64,000 bases of DNA from Desarmillaria ectypa (GCA_030407005.1 JAUDYN010000008.1:3038001-3102000), one strand, 5' to 3'. Shown: positions 43,835 through 58,100, counted from the first letter of the stretch. The notes: generated by a model not told the origin, from the letters alone. Numbers and translations: made by a program.

Positions 43835-46800
43835 GTTCTTTAGGTTGTGTTGAGATGAAAAGGATTTCTGTCCGATTATATAGTGATCTGGGATGCGGAT
43901 AAAGGGCCAGAATAATCTGCATTCCCATGCTTGAGAGCGGCGTTCGGGGATCGTGACTAAGGCAAGAGAAATGCAACGGTACATTCTCGGATGCGAGGGG
44001 TTCGGTGGGTGCCATTGACGAGGCATTTGTCAGAAGGAGTGATAGGCGGCAGTTCAATAGCATTTGTCACACGAAAACAATGTCCGTGCTTGAGCGAGGC
44101 TCCCTATGCGCTTCTTAGTTCGTGTCCTTCTTGAGATGATAAAAACAGAGAGGAAAAACAAATAATGGGCATCGAGAGATCCCGTAGACTTGCCCATCCC
44201 GTAGAGGGTAATAGACGCGATGTATCCGGCAAACCCGCATAAAGCATTCAAGTTCTGACAGCGATTCCTCAACGGACGAGGTAGAGTACGTCATTATGAC
44301 CAAAACCAGAGCACCACAACGCACTCTCATAGCCCTTATCCCCCCAAAACGCTTCGGCAGTTAGACCTCAGGAAGAGAGTAACCGTCAGGAATCCGCACA
44401 CGGAATGCACTAGCCATCGCGGGTATTGTGGCACATAGATGTCTACCTTGTGATGCCAATGCAGGTGCTGGAAACGTTTGAGGAGAACCTACTGTTGACG
44501 TTCACGGTGGCGGTCTCCCACAGGCGGTCTTTTCATACCGTTTCGATGTGCTGTGGGATGTTCTTGGTATTTCCATCGCGTCATGTGTATTAATAAATTC
44601 CTCGCATTTCGATTACTCATCTAGCCCGTCAAACTGGGGCTTCCGATATATTTTGAAAATCCTCGATCCTGACCGGGACATGGACCTATTGCTGCAAAGA
44701 CTTTGTTCCGCACGAGCGAGTAAAACCACGCCATACATCCCGCTTCCGGCATCATCATCACACGTCCACGAGTTAGCCTTTGGGAGACGAGAGGAGACGA
44801 AGATGAATTCCGGCCGGGTCACGTGATTGTTTAGGTCAATTAGACTTAGTTTTCCGGTTGTCGTAGCCAGCGTTTTCCGCATTAACCCATTCTATCTCTT
44901 CGACTCTACGAGGGATTCCACCTTGAGGTAAATTTACACGTTTCCCTCTCCAGGGCGACAATACCGTGTGAGTCGGTGGAGACCTTCACCAAGGAGTTCC
45001 TCAGACGCATTATTCGACCCGCGCATCTCAATAACTATTTGAACAAGATATTCATGCCTCTCACATTATGATGGTCTTCTTCAGGCTCGAAAAGCACTAA
45101 CCCATTGTGATAGCCATACCTATCATACTACTGAATCAGTTTGTCCTTCCAGAAAGTCCGATAAGAGAAGGGTTGCCACCCTTCCACTTGCAGCTGGGGA
45201 CGAGGCTCGTCTAGCCACCACAAATCTCCATGTCCAAGATCACAATGTTAAGCACGTCATGCGAGAGAAAGATGACGTTACGTATTTTTCATCGCCGTCA
45301 GCCTCCGGCTCAGAGCTTTCGGGGAGTGTGGCATATTGCTTTATTAGAACGGCCCATATAAGGAGTTACTCGTATGACTGGAAGAATAGTGTCATTAGCG
45401 GTGGGCACTGTCCATGCCGAGAATAAGATTGGAAGAGTTTGTCAGATGAAGATGGGCTTGATACATCAAAGGCAGCATCGTCAGGATATATCAGATATGT
45501 TATCATCACAAAGTACGGCCAGAAGGTGTAGTGATAGGGAGTGGAACGAAATCGGAGAGAATCTCTAAGAAAATAGTCAGAGATAAGGAAAACGACGAAG
45601 AAATTTGCTAAAAATTCGTGCAAAATGACTTTGAACCAAAGCTACGTCGTCGACCGGCCTTTCAAGGTGCAAGGTGCCGTCTGCAATTTTATGATGATCG
45701 CAATCTTGTGATCCGGTGGAGGGGCAATGCAATTATGACAAGAAGGATAGTAACTTGGGGAGATTCCACCACGCAATGATTTGTCGAGAAACGGGGAGTC
45801 CTTCATCTACAAAATGGTTGTACTACGCAAGCTCCGTGTGAAACTCATTAGTCCCTGTATAGACGAAAAGAAACGATTAGTGAAGTAGCGACTAACAGTT
45901 CGGTATACCTACATGCACCCAAAGATGAATTAAAATAGATTGAAGCTTTGAGGATTCTCCAGATATCATCCTACCTCAGTGGAGGATAAAGTTGTAGGTT
46001 TGGAAACAGACATCCTGTTACTATGTTGCTCCTGGAAGTTTTTGTGTTATCCTTCAATGACGAGAAGCAAAATCTTCATGAAGAGCATTATGTGACACTC
46101 CGAAGCTCAAGCATTCCACAGACTCTTCTGTGCTTCACGGATGAAAGCTATCTCATAAGAGAAGCAGAGCGGTATCGGAGACCAGAAGATCAGCATTCAG
46201 TTAAAATAAATAACATCAAGATCAGATAATGACTTGGTGTCATAAGAACGACTCGCACTGTATCCCGAGGACTCCCTTCAATAACCTGGCTTTGTCGCCT
46301 ATGCCGCCGACTCGTCATCATTCAGACTGTATCAAGGCGTCGCAAATCAGTAACTCCATCATAGAAGAAAGGAAGGCTCAGATGTCCCGATCTTCTTCTA
46401 CGTGAGCAGGCTCGCATTGACCAGGTCAAAGTTACAGTTGCATTGAGTTCTCGAAGTTTTTGGGGCTGGGAGGAATTCCAGGACGTAGTGGCGATATAGG
46501 CTACCATGGTTCGTATTAAGCAAAATAAACGTCGCCAATCACGGTAATAAAGCATACACAGAGTGCTCTCTACAGAAACGATGGATTGGTCGATCGGTCT
46601 GACTGGTTCGAGTAAGTTCGGGTTGTTCGGCTAGCTAGACGTTCGCTGCAGGAAGTGCATAGATGAAGCTCTGCGGCTTAAGCTTCGGCTAAATAAATGG
46701 ATTAGCTGAAGTATTTTTGTTAGATCGTATCACCGGGAAGTGTGATGGCAGTGGGGGGGGGGGGTAAAGGTTTGACTTCCACATTTCAAATCAACATGGT

Positions 46801-47238
46801 CCCGAGCCGGATGCCGATTCGTTCTTTCGTTAACCCTTCATGCCCGCAGCCCAAGATCCCTTCCGAGGAAACATTACGCGTCGATACAGCCAGTAAAATG
46901 GGAGCTCAGTAGTCTCTCTCTGAGGTATGGGTCATCTATTCAATGTCAACGACGACTTCTGAGGTCTGGAAGAAACCGTTCTACGTTTTGGAATCCGCTT
47001 CCTACGATTAACACCCGATGTTGGGAGAATAAATTATATGAATGGCGCCTTCATTCCAGAGTGTTTATACAGTGGTGGGATTCTCGTTTATTCTGCTGGT
47101 TGACCTGGCTATAGTTTCCTTCAGATAGTCTGTCATGAGCAGTCATTACACAGCCTGTATACCAATTTGCCGAAGTAAGCTCTTTGCTACACTCCAGTGT
47201 CCACGAAATCTGATGAGGATACAAATATCCAAGTAATA
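43835..47238. other. Gene-poor region, nothing recognised
   Basis: 3.4 kb with only short frames (for example 44,548-44,826 plus and 44,613-44,882 minus overlapping; 46,023-46,229 plus). A run of 12 G lies at 46,753-46,764. No transposon ends, tRNA or conserved protein motif is seen. Confidence 0.35.
46753..46764 (+). repeat. G homopolymer, 12 bases
   Basis: Uninterrupted run of G directly visible; likely length-variable. Confidence 0.9.
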
Positions 47239-48092
47239 ATGGGGATTTCACAGGCCGTCGTAGTCATTGTCATTGTCTCCCATGCGCCTGAGTCACAATG
47301 TCATTTGTTTTCCATTAAATCCAGCTAACAAAATCTCGTTGTTGTATTCAGTACGACTGGCAAGCCTGGCGGATCCATTGTCTCCTGTCTTTTGGATAAT
47401 CCATCCTACCGTGTACGGGCAGTTAGACGAAACCCTGATAGCGAGGAAGGCAAGTCACTCGCAGAACACGGTGAGATGTCGCCGCCGGTGATACGAATAA
47501 TATGAACACATCATGACTTCATTGATGGATTACCTAAGACTGAGCCTCGATGATCCTTCGATGTAGAAGTCCAACAAGGGAAGAACCCTTCCAACGCGGC
47601 CGCATCGCCCCTACTGTACGCCATTACATCTGGAACACCATTCCTTCCGCCACTGAGACATGTGCATGAATGATAAAGATGACGTTCTTCTGGTCAGGTT
47701 ACTACACTATGAATTTAGCCGTGTTTTCTATTCTACAGAAGAAGGATGGAAAGTATGTCTGGATCCATCCGTCCCTGTCAATGACTGAGATTGCTTATGA
47801 TGGGCCTGGCGGAGGTGAGCATGTGCATGCTCGTCGATCCTCGAGAAACCCGCAGTGTTGCTCCCAGAAAGATATGTCTTGAGTTCAGTGGAGACGCCGA
47901 TGGATACTCGATTTGTGGGGCAAGGTTCTGAGCATTGAAACAGAAATCGTGGCTACGGATATGGAGTATATTGTTGGTTCCTTTTTTTTTTTGGCTACAC
48001 CAGTCCTTGGGAAGGAGGTCTCTATTAATAGGGAGTATGACGATGAGGGAGGACTGGAAAAATGGAGGAAGACAAATTTGTATAAATTCTGA
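47239..48092 (+). pseudogene. NmrA-like (isoflavone-reductase-like) relic
   Basis: An ATG at 47,239 (MGISQAVVVIV) is followed, after an intron ending near 47,352, by the Rossmann segment FSTTGKPGGSIVSCLLD, then YRVRAVRRNPDSE, matching the start of fungal NmrA-like proteins (GATGxQGGSV...YRVRAVTRNP). Later pieces include FFWSGYYTMNL, DGKYVWIHPSLS and, after several stops and frame changes, LGKEVSINREYDDEG and a terminal TGA at 48,090. The middle of the protein is missing or unrecognisable. It is clearly degenerate and belongs to a different subgroup from the relic at 25,083. Confidence 0.6.
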
Positions 48093-51000
48093 AACGTCCG
48101 ACTACTACCACACCTCATGGAATGGCATGCTGGTACTACAACCACAGCACTTGTGTTCGAATTTGAGAGTTGGTCCTGGATGATGGCAATCCGGCATCAT
48201 GCAGAAATACGATGGTGGCATGCAGTGACGTATACTGTGACACTGATGGCTCTCGATTTTAAGCTGCTCCGATTGTGGATGCATGTTGACATCCATTACG
48301 TCTATGTCTGACCCATTGGAATGTGGTAATTGCTCATCAAGGACCTTAGCATACCTGAAGAACGTATTCCTACCTGATGATCAGGGGAATTATCCCCCAC
48401 GATAGCTACTGCAACACGCTACAACATCATGAAGATGATCTGTAGTCTCATTAGCAACCCCTGTCAGTGACTTCGAGATCAAGTATGGCAATAGCATCAT
48501 TATCTGCTTTGCCGTCCACAATGCTATGTATTCACGGTCTGATGACAATCTCCAGAATGTTTCAAGGCTCTCTGCCCTATCGACCATGGTAAGACTGGAC
48601 TGGATGGACTTATAATCCCTGACATCAACAAACGAGAAATCAATGTCATCTCACCCAAATCTTTCATGCCAAAGGGCATCGAATCACCATGATCATCGAC
48701 CGCTGTCAATGTGGATGTCACTCTCGATACTTTCCACTTAAAGGAACGTGTACTATCCCCCCACTCATACACGCTTCTTTTGAAGACATGCTCTCTGCTG
48801 CAGATGAAATCTTCCCTGCTACGTCAGCGGTGGATGGGCGTCTGGATATGAGTTTGCATGTAGTTTCGACGGCATGTCAAGAGCATGAGTGTGCGAGGGA
48901 TGGGATGCTCACGCATGCACTTCTTCATACTCTTCGCTCTGGGAATTGATGGAGAAGTCAATGTATATTGGTTGACCTCTTATATATGCTACCTTTACTG
49001 GCTCACCAAATGCTGGCTGTTGAGAGGATGCGGTGTCAAGGATTGATGATATACTTCCAGTTCAGATATGCCATGTTTTACTTTTGGACTGATATATAGA
49101 TTGAAAATTGTACAATACTTCAGAACCATTTGACCTCTCTATTTCATTCTGTAGTTGTACATACCTTCGATAGCATTATCAGCCTTCAATAAAAACATTT
49201 GATGGGCAGAAGGTAGTGGATCCTACCTAAAAGCAAGGTAGTTGGGTCGCTTGACAAATAATGCTCACAGAGCTTAACCTGCTTCAGAGTGATGAACGAA
49301 CACCTAAGGAATGTAAAAAGGCCTACTTGTGAGGATGATGTGAGTAATGTACAATATAAGTCATATATAAGTCATACAAAAGTAAGGAGAATCAATAATG
49401 CAATGACCAAACAGAAGCACAGAAAACCAAGTGTGGATGCGTGAATGCTACGACAACTTTGAGGCATGGATAGGTAGCTTCGGTGGTAGCCTGCGTGATT
49501 GGTCCACTTGCACAATCTTAGGTTCAACGCAGAAGCGCTATGATTCCCTGTGTCATCTGAGTCGAGGCCAAGGAAGTACAGGAAGTACATCTAGGCTACC
49601 ACGACCTAGAACACCACATGAGCTGGCCAAGACGTCACGTTTGAAGATCCGCCTAAGACACGGGGACCGTGTCACCCTATCATCCGCTCGCAGAAGCCAG
49701 TCATGTTCGGAAAAAAATCTTAGACGTGGACATGGGTCAGGTCATAGGAAGGATGAGTGATAGATGCACATACAGCTGTCTGTGCATCCGCTCGGATGTA
49801 GCATACAATGAAAAACTCCGGACTACCCTACTTGTCTAGCTTTTGTGAGTCGTGACAGAGTCATCCACATGCAAATTCGCCAAACGAGCTTGTATATGAT
49901 AGCAAGCGAAGGAAATGCCCTTTTGAAAACGGAACATACCAAATCTTTCGGATGCCAAGGCGGGAAACAAGCTGAATTATACTTGTAGCAGTAGAGACCG
50001 CCCATTTTCCCCAAGAAAATGCGAATTATACACTGTGTCTGACAGAGTGGCTTGAGCTCAACCGAATTTCTTCCTCGACAGCTTGAATGATTATTCCTGT
50101 AAATGAATATTCTGGTGTATGCGAACACATTAGTCACGTTGACAGGGCTTAATGTCGAACAAACGAGACAGACCCTTCCTGTATTTTGGGTATACTGCAA
50201 GTGGGACTGCAATCTGGGACTGTGTGATAAATTTTAGGCAAGAGGGGGATCTGAGGTCATGGTATTAGCATTTTGACTGTCCGTCATCATAGATCGACCG
50301 GTCATGGAGTACCATGGGATGCGATGGAGAATATAGTTGCGTAGTGCACGGAACCTTTGAAAAATGTTTGGGTGAAACCGTCCATGCGACATAAATGTCA
50401 TGTGCTGATGCATCGAATCCAATGATAACCTGTTGAACACACTAAGCCTACCGATTCAAACATAGCATTCTGCGATCCTGCCATGGGTTCTTGTCATGAT
50501 CAGGTCAAGTGAACTCGCTTTTGATTGCCGGTTATTCTTGGCTTGGCTACCTGTACCGAAGTACTCTTGGCTTTGTTTCCCCGCTGGCCAAGACTTGATT
50601 ACCCCGCAATTAGCTTTATGGGGTAGTCAGTGGCTCTAACGCTACAGATCTAGGAAGACGACTTGACCCGTGTTGTTCTAGAAAGATATGTGAGCAAGCC
50701 AGCTTTGGACGTTCAAATGGTAGTGATAGCTCCGGATTGATACTGCACCCACGGGAGCCAGAATCAGCATCTGACTTAAATACCACGAGGATTTTCAGAG
50801 CATGAAATATGAACTAGGCCCTAAAAGGATGTTAACAATCTCTCGCAAGCCCATCAATCACCCTTGGCCGTAAATTATACGGAAGAGATAAACCTTAGAG
50901 GCGCTTGGCGCTTTGATAAAAACTTTCTCGCGAAGAAAAGTCTCTATCATATCAATAACTGTCAAATAGAGTTGTTTTAGTAGATGTACAACTTCACTCT

Positions 51001-51967
51001 CTTATGTTAACAACAGTTTTGACAATTTGTGAGAGAAAAGAATCTTGCTGATCGGACGACTGATGCTAAGATAGTACCTCCTGTGCAGTAATTGTAGCGC
51101 ATACAATATCATAGCATTTGGGAACTGAATATTCGACGGAAAGAATAGCTCTGAGTGAGAGAGAAAATGAAGGCAGACGGTATTACTTAATATGTAGAAT
51201 CGCGCCCCTAATGACGTTTCCGAGTCCGACCGGCACGAGCCGATTCGCTTCTTGCTTCTTTACCACCACCATCTCTTCTCTCACGTACCGCAGTATAGCG
51301 ATTTCCCGCAGATTCCCTGAGAAAGGTCTTAATGTTGTTTTGAATACTCGCCTCGACCATGCCGTACACGCGGTCGACCCTTAGTCTTGGCCTGCGCTTG
51401 GCATGAAGACCACGCGTCGAGATACGCTGGAGGTGACTATATGCGCTCTTTTACGACTGGTATTGAAGGAAATCACAGAATAATGCTGCGAAAAGGTCAA
51501 ACGTGCAAATTGTAGAGCGAAAAAGCGACGGTACTTGGTCTGATTTCTATCTTGCTGACACAGAAAACTTTACGACAGCATTACCTCCAACACGAGGACT
51601 GGGATTCTTTCGAGTTTCTGTAGGGTAGCTGACTACATGTCATATATACATTAGGACGCATACATCGAGGCCAAGGCGCATACATCCATGGTTTTCAAGA
51701 CTTCCGAAGTGGTGTCATTGGTAGGAAGCTTATCGGTCGTAGTTTTTGGAACACAAGGTGCGTTTATTATACGACTTACGATTATTCACTCATTCAATAT
51801 ATGGTTCACAGGACTTAATTTGAACGTTGAACTATGCGAATCTCTACGATAGGCACTTGTCCGTGTTTTTCTTCGTTCGCCAAATACAGTACAATCAAGC
51901 GACCACGATTTTCGTCAAAATACAGCCTGTTAAGTACGTGACAGTCGTAATACGAACACATTCAAGA
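48093..51967. other. Gene-poor region, nothing recognised
   Basis: 3.9 kb. Frames of 60-130 codons occur on both strands (for example 48,689-48,949 plus, 49,431-49,760 plus, 49,823-50,212 minus, 51,118-51,384 plus), but I see no intron pattern or motif linking them to a known family. Some may be single exons of degraded genes. Confidence 0.35.
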
Positions 51968-53648
51968 TCAAACATTCACCGACTCCTTTTGGCGGACCAA
52001 CACCTTTTCGTTTATGCTTGCTGAATCTCGTATATGCGACGGTCCTGCATGCCTGTGACCACCATCATCATCTACCACGGCATCATCCTCTCCACCGCCC
52101 TCCTCAAACGCCGTTTTATGATTCTCGAAATGCGACCCGTGGTTCTCAGGCCCCAGTATCGTCACCACGATCAAGAACACTGCGACACATCCAATGAGAA
52201 TTCCCTGCACCTTTGCATAATCGGGCACATTCTGTATCGTGCCGTCCGGATGCGTGATAGTCGTACGCTGGTGGGCTGCTCCAGTAGCCTCAATCTGAGC
52301 GCTAGCAGCCGATACCATGTTACCGAGCTGATAGGCGACGCCAGGGAAGGTGGCGCGGAATGCGGGTGGCGACATCTCGGAAAGTTGGATTGGTACGACA
52401 CCCCAGGCACCTTGCACGCCAAATTGGACGCAGAAGGCCCCGGCAGCGAGGGCACCAAAGCTTGTGGGAATGATCCAGAGAGGGATAAAGCAGCCAACAA
52501 GAAGAACGAAGAGGACGATAGTTAACCGCCTCCCGATGTATTGAGAAACAAAGCCTGCCAGTGCACCTCCGGTGATTGCACCCTTCGTACTTGGTTAGAC
52601 TGGTATGGAAGTATGAAAAAGGAATAAACGTACGCAATTCCCTATGATTGTTGCAACGGTGGCATTGTGATCACTAATGCCTTTCGAGTCTCGAAGATAG
52701 GTGGGATACAAATCTTGCGAGCCGTGCGATAGGAAATTGAACCCTATCAACGATATCAGTCGGAACGTTCCACGACCAGAAGGGAGGAAACGTACCAGTC
52801 ATAAAGAGCAGCGCGTAGATGCAGAGCAACCAATGAGTTTTCATCATTCTTCCGATCTCCCTCACAAAAGTCTTCGTCTTCTCCATGCTACTCATTTGAC
52901 TGTCCTCCCTTGCCTTCTGGTTGAGGAAGAATTCTGATTCCGGCAATACAGCTCTGAGAACCGCGGCGGACATACTTATGCCGGACGCGGTCCAAAATAG
53001 CGCTCTCCATCCAACCGAAACCGCGGGAACGAGCTTGAGATCGACGCAAGCAGCGAGAAGGTAGCCACCAGCGTAACCCTGCTGCATGATACCACTGCCC
53101 AAGCCGCGCGCCTCAACGGGTAGATTCTCAAGGGCGGTACTCGCAGCCATCCCCCAAATGCCGCCCATACCGATACCGAATAGGGACCGAAGAGCGAGGA
53201 ACTCGCTATAAGTGTTGACGAAACCTACACCGAGCTCCAGAACGCCGATAAGGACAAGGTTGAAGACAAGAGGCCATTTTCGCCCATAACGGTCAGACAG
53301 GGTTCCGAAGATGATGGCCCCGACGACTCGCAGGAGAAGGGTTAATGTTATAGCGGTAGTGATATCCGACGTTTGTTTGCCGAACTGAGCGGCCAATCGA
53401 GGGACAGTGAGGGATACAGAGAAGAAGTCAATGGCATCGCAGGTCCATGCGAGCCACCTAAAGAGATCGAACGTCGATCAGCCGGTGCCAAGCGCGCTTG
53501 GGCATCGTCATGCAAGATAGACTCACCCTGAGAAAAAATGCGCCCATTGTATCCAGGAGAGCCCAGCGAGGACGGTTAGGAGCGGTCTTGCTTCTTCGTC
53601 AGTCTTCTGGCGTTGTGGAATCAGATTCAGCAAAAAGTAGGGAGCCAT
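51968..53648 (-). CDS. JEN1-type monocarboxylate/proton symporter (MFS)
   Basis: Four exons (53,527-53,648; 52,796-53,457; 52,634-52,743; 51,968-52,582) join to 1,509 nt, 502 residues. It is a major facilitator superfamily protein of the Jen1 carboxylate family. The family signature N-x-x-S/T-H-x-S-Q-D-x-x-P-T is present as NFLSHGSQDLYPTYL, formed just after the second intron. Other blocks are WLAWTCDAIDFF in the first helix, FGTLSDRYGRKWPL (the MFS loop 2-3 motif), GIGMGGIWGMAAS, and GRRLTIVLFVLL. The C-terminal tail is hydrophilic, acidic and His-rich. It is expected in the plasma membrane, importing lactate, pyruvate or acetate with protons. No lesion was found. The start is the only ATG at a sensible distance before the first helix. 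Confidence 0.9.
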
Positions 53649-56460
53649 GGTGGGTGGGCAGGAATGGACTGTATCCCAAAGCGCCAAGGGTTCTCCACAA
53701 TCCGCCTTTTATGGGCTTCTCGAAGCAGCAATCATCACGTTATGTGGGGTTATCGAAATTCACACGGCATAGTTGAATATTCCTCCTTATTTCCACTCTC
53801 TTCGGCCTTTGTCTGTTCTCACCTTGTTCCGCTCAATCAAAGCGCAGCTTTTAGCTCACGAGTGCTCTGCTATCTTATGTTCGTGTTCAGATATGAGTAC
53901 TTGTCTCCTCAATGTATACCGCAGCTGACTGGAAGAATGGAGATAGGTTCTTCTCCCGGAACTTCCTTCATTCTAAGTATGTCAGCCACTGAATTCGAGC
54001 CGTATTGCCCCATGCTGTAGGTGGCGTACCTATCAACGTTCGCACCCTTGATGATCCCTATCGGTGCGACCGGTCGCTTCGTAGGCGGGGCCTGTAGGAT
54101 GACTCAAAGTCGATAGTGGAGTCTTCCTGTTCCTGGACGACGAGTGCGGAGAAAAAAAACTTTTGCTATCGTTCGAAATGCGTTTCACGTCTCTTTGGCT
54201 CTTCGTTCTCGATTATGACAGCAAGCATACCCCCTGCCCTTCTGCGTACCGAGACCGATTTATCGTTGGTATTTTAGACCTTCATTTCCCATCACTAATC
54301 TGTTTGATGGATCCAGTGTCACGGGACCTCTGTGCCGTACTCGCCTGAGTATTAAGAAGCCCACCTCCAGCTTCATATCAGTCCGCAGTTTCTCTCACAG
54401 CTTCTCTTCATATCCGCACCCGCGCTTACTACTTTTTTATTCCTACCGTCTGCCTACTCATCGCCATGAACAACACTTTCTTCAACATGTAGACCTGCTC
54501 TAGAATGTATGGGACCCCATGGCACGCATTCACATCAACTCTTGATGAATGATAATACCAATCAGCTAGTCTGGCCCTGTCCCCTCCCCCACATTGTGGA
54601 GCCCCGCCCCAGTGGCTTGCGACGCACTCTGGTGGCCTTTCAATTCGTTCTCGATCTATAGGGAATTATCATCTTTTTCCTTCGCCCTTTTGTTAACCCA
54701 AGAGCTTGTATGATACCTCGCTCTTCCGACGAGGTTCCGCAAAGGTGCATAGCATGACGCGCTCTGCATCCATATTTGTTGGCGGCGTTATCGCTATCCC
54801 GGTCTTCCGAATGCGGTGGAGATCCTTCCGCCTCATGCGCCCTTCCGGACACTACGGTAGGGTTCCAAAGTTTTTCACAGCTGCGCAAGCGACTGGTTGC
54901 CGAGGCAGCAATTGTTCGGAAAAACCATTACACGTGCTGCCGTTACGTCGACCCATTAGCGACTGCGGCTCATATGTATTTGAGTTCGTATTTGTATTTG
55001 GCTCTTCTCACTACCTTATCGATCGTCTCCCCAAAATCAAAACCTACAGCTGGCAGAGTGTGCGACGGCGCCCAGATTCGACTGGTTTTCAACGCCATAT
55101 GTCGTATCCGCGTCTCATATGTAGTGCCAAAAGGCAGAAGCCGAACCGAAAGAATCAGAACCTTTCGGGCTTTGTGTGCCGGCCCGAGTCATAAATAGAT
55201 TGGCCCTACCGTTCGTCACTATCAATGGCAATTATAATACCAAGCGGCTGGCATCCCCGTCTACGACGGTACAGTGGACACTGAGTGACACTTATATGGC
55301 GGCCCGGATGTCGCGCCGCAGAGAAGTCGTTAATTGTTCCCCCGCTCGCCTCGCGTTCCGAAAGATGGCCAACGAAAATTTCCAGTTCAGTATTCACGCT
55401 GAAGAATTTATGGGCCAGAGGTAGGCCTATCTGACGGACGTTCCAACACTGTCTTCTTCGGAGACGCTGACTGAGAGTGTTTAATCCCGGCTACGATAAG
55501 TTTTATTAATAGTCCATCTTTCCAGAATGCTCAGAGACATGAGGTAAGGATTCCTGAAACGATGATCACGGCGGAAGAGTGATTTTTTGGAATTACTGTG
55601 CACCGTGTAATGGATTCTCAGGACCGCACAGTGCGCTCCACGGGTCATAGCGCAGTCGATGGAAAGATAAGACCTAGATAGCAGACACTTTGACATAATT
55701 CAGCATCATGAAAACTTATCGAGTTGTAATGACTAGCATACCATTGGATACGATGAAAGACGAAGCCTTTTGATAAGAGAATGTGACGCATGCGATGATG
55801 TCGATCGATAACTAATTACTCATATCGTAGCCCTGAAGCATGCTGACGAAAACACTCCGTATAGGCTCCCAGTGAGGTGGGGATTCGCACAAAGTGATGC
55901 TATCCATCGATGAGATCTTGAAGGAGATACGCGATATTGAAAACGAGAAAGGTATTCGTTTTCCCAAGTTAATACAGAGGCCGTCTACAAGTTCCACGTA
56001 CCCTAATGGTAATAAAAGCTGAAGCACAGAAAGTTCTTGTGAAAAGGTTTCGCTCAGGGTCGATGGCTGAGACCAACGGGCACGTCGGTCTTTCCTTACC
56101 CTCATTATCTCATATTAGTATATAGATATTCTTCCTCGGAGCATTTCCCTATCTTATATTACCATCAACTGAAGAACTCATACTTCCACCTCCCTGATTC
56201 TTATCGGGAATCCTCAAGTTTATAGATGCTCTTCAACGATTAGGTCGTCGAAATATCGGATACTGAGTTGTAAGAATGGATACTTCAGAACCACAGAAAG
56301 AAACATCCGACAGCGGACCTAGATTAAAATTTGAAAGCGAAGCAGGTAGAAACAGAGCGTGATACGGTCATCCTATTATACAACCACAAACGTTAAAGAG
56401 TTCGTACGCAGAGAATGCAATGATTGATGTCCCCGGACGTTCAAAGCGCAAAGGCTATTG
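53649..56460. other. Gene-poor region, nothing recognised
   Basis: 2.8 kb upstream of the transporter. The longest frames (54,706-55,194 plus, 162 codons, and an overlapping 54,776-55,198) have no recognisable motif and overlap in different frames. The first few hundred bases should hold the transporter promoter. Confidence 0.35.
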
Positions 56461-58100
56461 TCAGTCCACGCATACGACGTTCAACCCTCCGTCAATTAGA
56501 TCTTGCCATATATGAGCGTGGGGAGCGCTGAGGGTAAGGGGAGTACGAAGGAATACGGTGTTCACTTGGTCAATCCCCGGGTTATTCCTTTGCCTGCGAG
56601 CCATGATCATCTGAACGAATCTGGTGTGGTTACAAGTGATCATCAATCTGCTGAAGTCGAGGGTTCGTAGATGAGGCAGGGGTACGAGCGTTAATAATGC
56701 GACGAGTGGTGAAATGTCATATGGATTCGTCAAGGGAGACGATATAGCAAGGACGCGGAGATTAGTGACGGATTCGAACAGTGTCGACAGTTCATGAATC
56801 ATGCCATCACTTTCCGAGGAGAGCCTGTGCATATCACTAACGTCCCCAAATTCGAGTCTAAGCGTTGTAATCGCGTTAGACGCCGGTATGGCGGTAAAAC
56901 GTCGAATTCTCTACGGTAGGTGAGATGCAGATTAATGAGATTGGGGATAGAAAGTAATGAGAATATCTGGTCATTTTGGGGGTGCAAAGGAAGGGAGGCT
57001 CCTGTCCTTCTATACCGATACGCGATAGTCAATGAAGTAAGGGCTGGGAGACAGATGGCTCTGTGGCCTGCAGGAACTGCGAGCACACTATTTTCATATC
57101 TGACATGGAGATCGTCAAGATTGTTGGATTTTCGAAGGATATCGATATCTCTCTCATTGGTAATTGGAAAGACAAGTTCAGTAATCTGAGTCCATGGTAA
57201 TCGGAAAAGAAAATGAAGGCAGTCGCTGACCCCAAAATAGACCATTTTCAGCTTAGGTGCATATTCGAAAGCGTCAATGAAACTCTCTACACCTCCCGAT
57301 GGTAGTGACCCCCAATTGAGTGGAGGCGATGTTGTAAGATAGAGACGGTAGAGCTGATCAAAACGTCCCCGCCACCATGAGAACGCTCGATAGGATATGA
57401 GGGAAGTATCGATAAAAAGGTTTCTTATGAACGAACAGCGCGTGGAGATGAGAAAGAGCAAGGGGTGGTTAGAAATATCGTCATTGGGAAAACTTGAAAG
57501 CGACACAGTGAGAGGGAAAGATTTAGATCTCTCAAGTCGAAGTCCAGTCATAAACATTTGACGGGCGACCATGGAGGGTTTATCATCATGTTTGACCACT
57601 AGTGACATGGATGACCACACCTGCGGTGCGTTCACGATGGTTAACCTCCACTTATGAGAGACTTGCGCCAATGTCCACGGCGATTCCTTGTTATCAAGGC
57701 TAGTGATGCTATCGAATAGCTCAATCATGAAAAACATGACCTCGCACGGGGAAGGGATGGTCTCAAGAGCGATGGCGCAGAGAACATCAGGTGGCAATCG
57801 TCGTACAGGAGAAGATAGTGTTCTGGCATCATCTATGTTTGCTTCAAGTACGCTACGCTCGTGAATTAGCGCATTAAGTTGTTCCTTGGCTCGCGCTATC
57901 TTCTTGCCCAGGTCTGCGACACGCCCAGGTCCGCCCCTGACGATATTCTGGAACTCAGAGAGCTCGCTATCCGACGGAGGATCGTTGCATCTCAGGAGCT
58001 CTGAGACACGAGGTGAACGTTCATGGCCTGAAAACGTTGTTTCCATGAAGCATCCACATGTAGGACAGGTATTGGGCAGATTAGTCGTTATTGACGACAT
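56461..58100 (-). pseudogene. F-box protein gene with a single frameshift
   Basis: Same architecture as the intact neighbour at 60,325: N-terminal CPTCG (Cys12, Cys15), a segment PPSDSELSEFQNIV, a coiled coil at residues about 48-95, F-box core RRLPPDVLCAI from residue 100, WTLAQVSHKWR, then a leucine-rich C-terminal half. The reading frame is open from 58,100 to about 56,887, where one base appears lost between DVLPP and the continuing SNAITTL segment. The second part then runs to a stop at 56,461-56,463, ending NVVCVD. The intact relatives have no intron here. One-base loss or a sequencing error are the two explanations, so the gene may be very recently dead or intact. Confidence 0.8.

Noticed and set aside
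48689..48949. Possible Cys-containing small protein
   Set aside because: No signal peptide, no intron structure and no similarity to anything I recognise; neighbouring frames are equally long.
54706..55198. Two long overlapping plus-strand frames (162 and 140 codons)
   Set aside because: They are in different frames, have no recognised motif or intron signals, and both seem compatible with chance.
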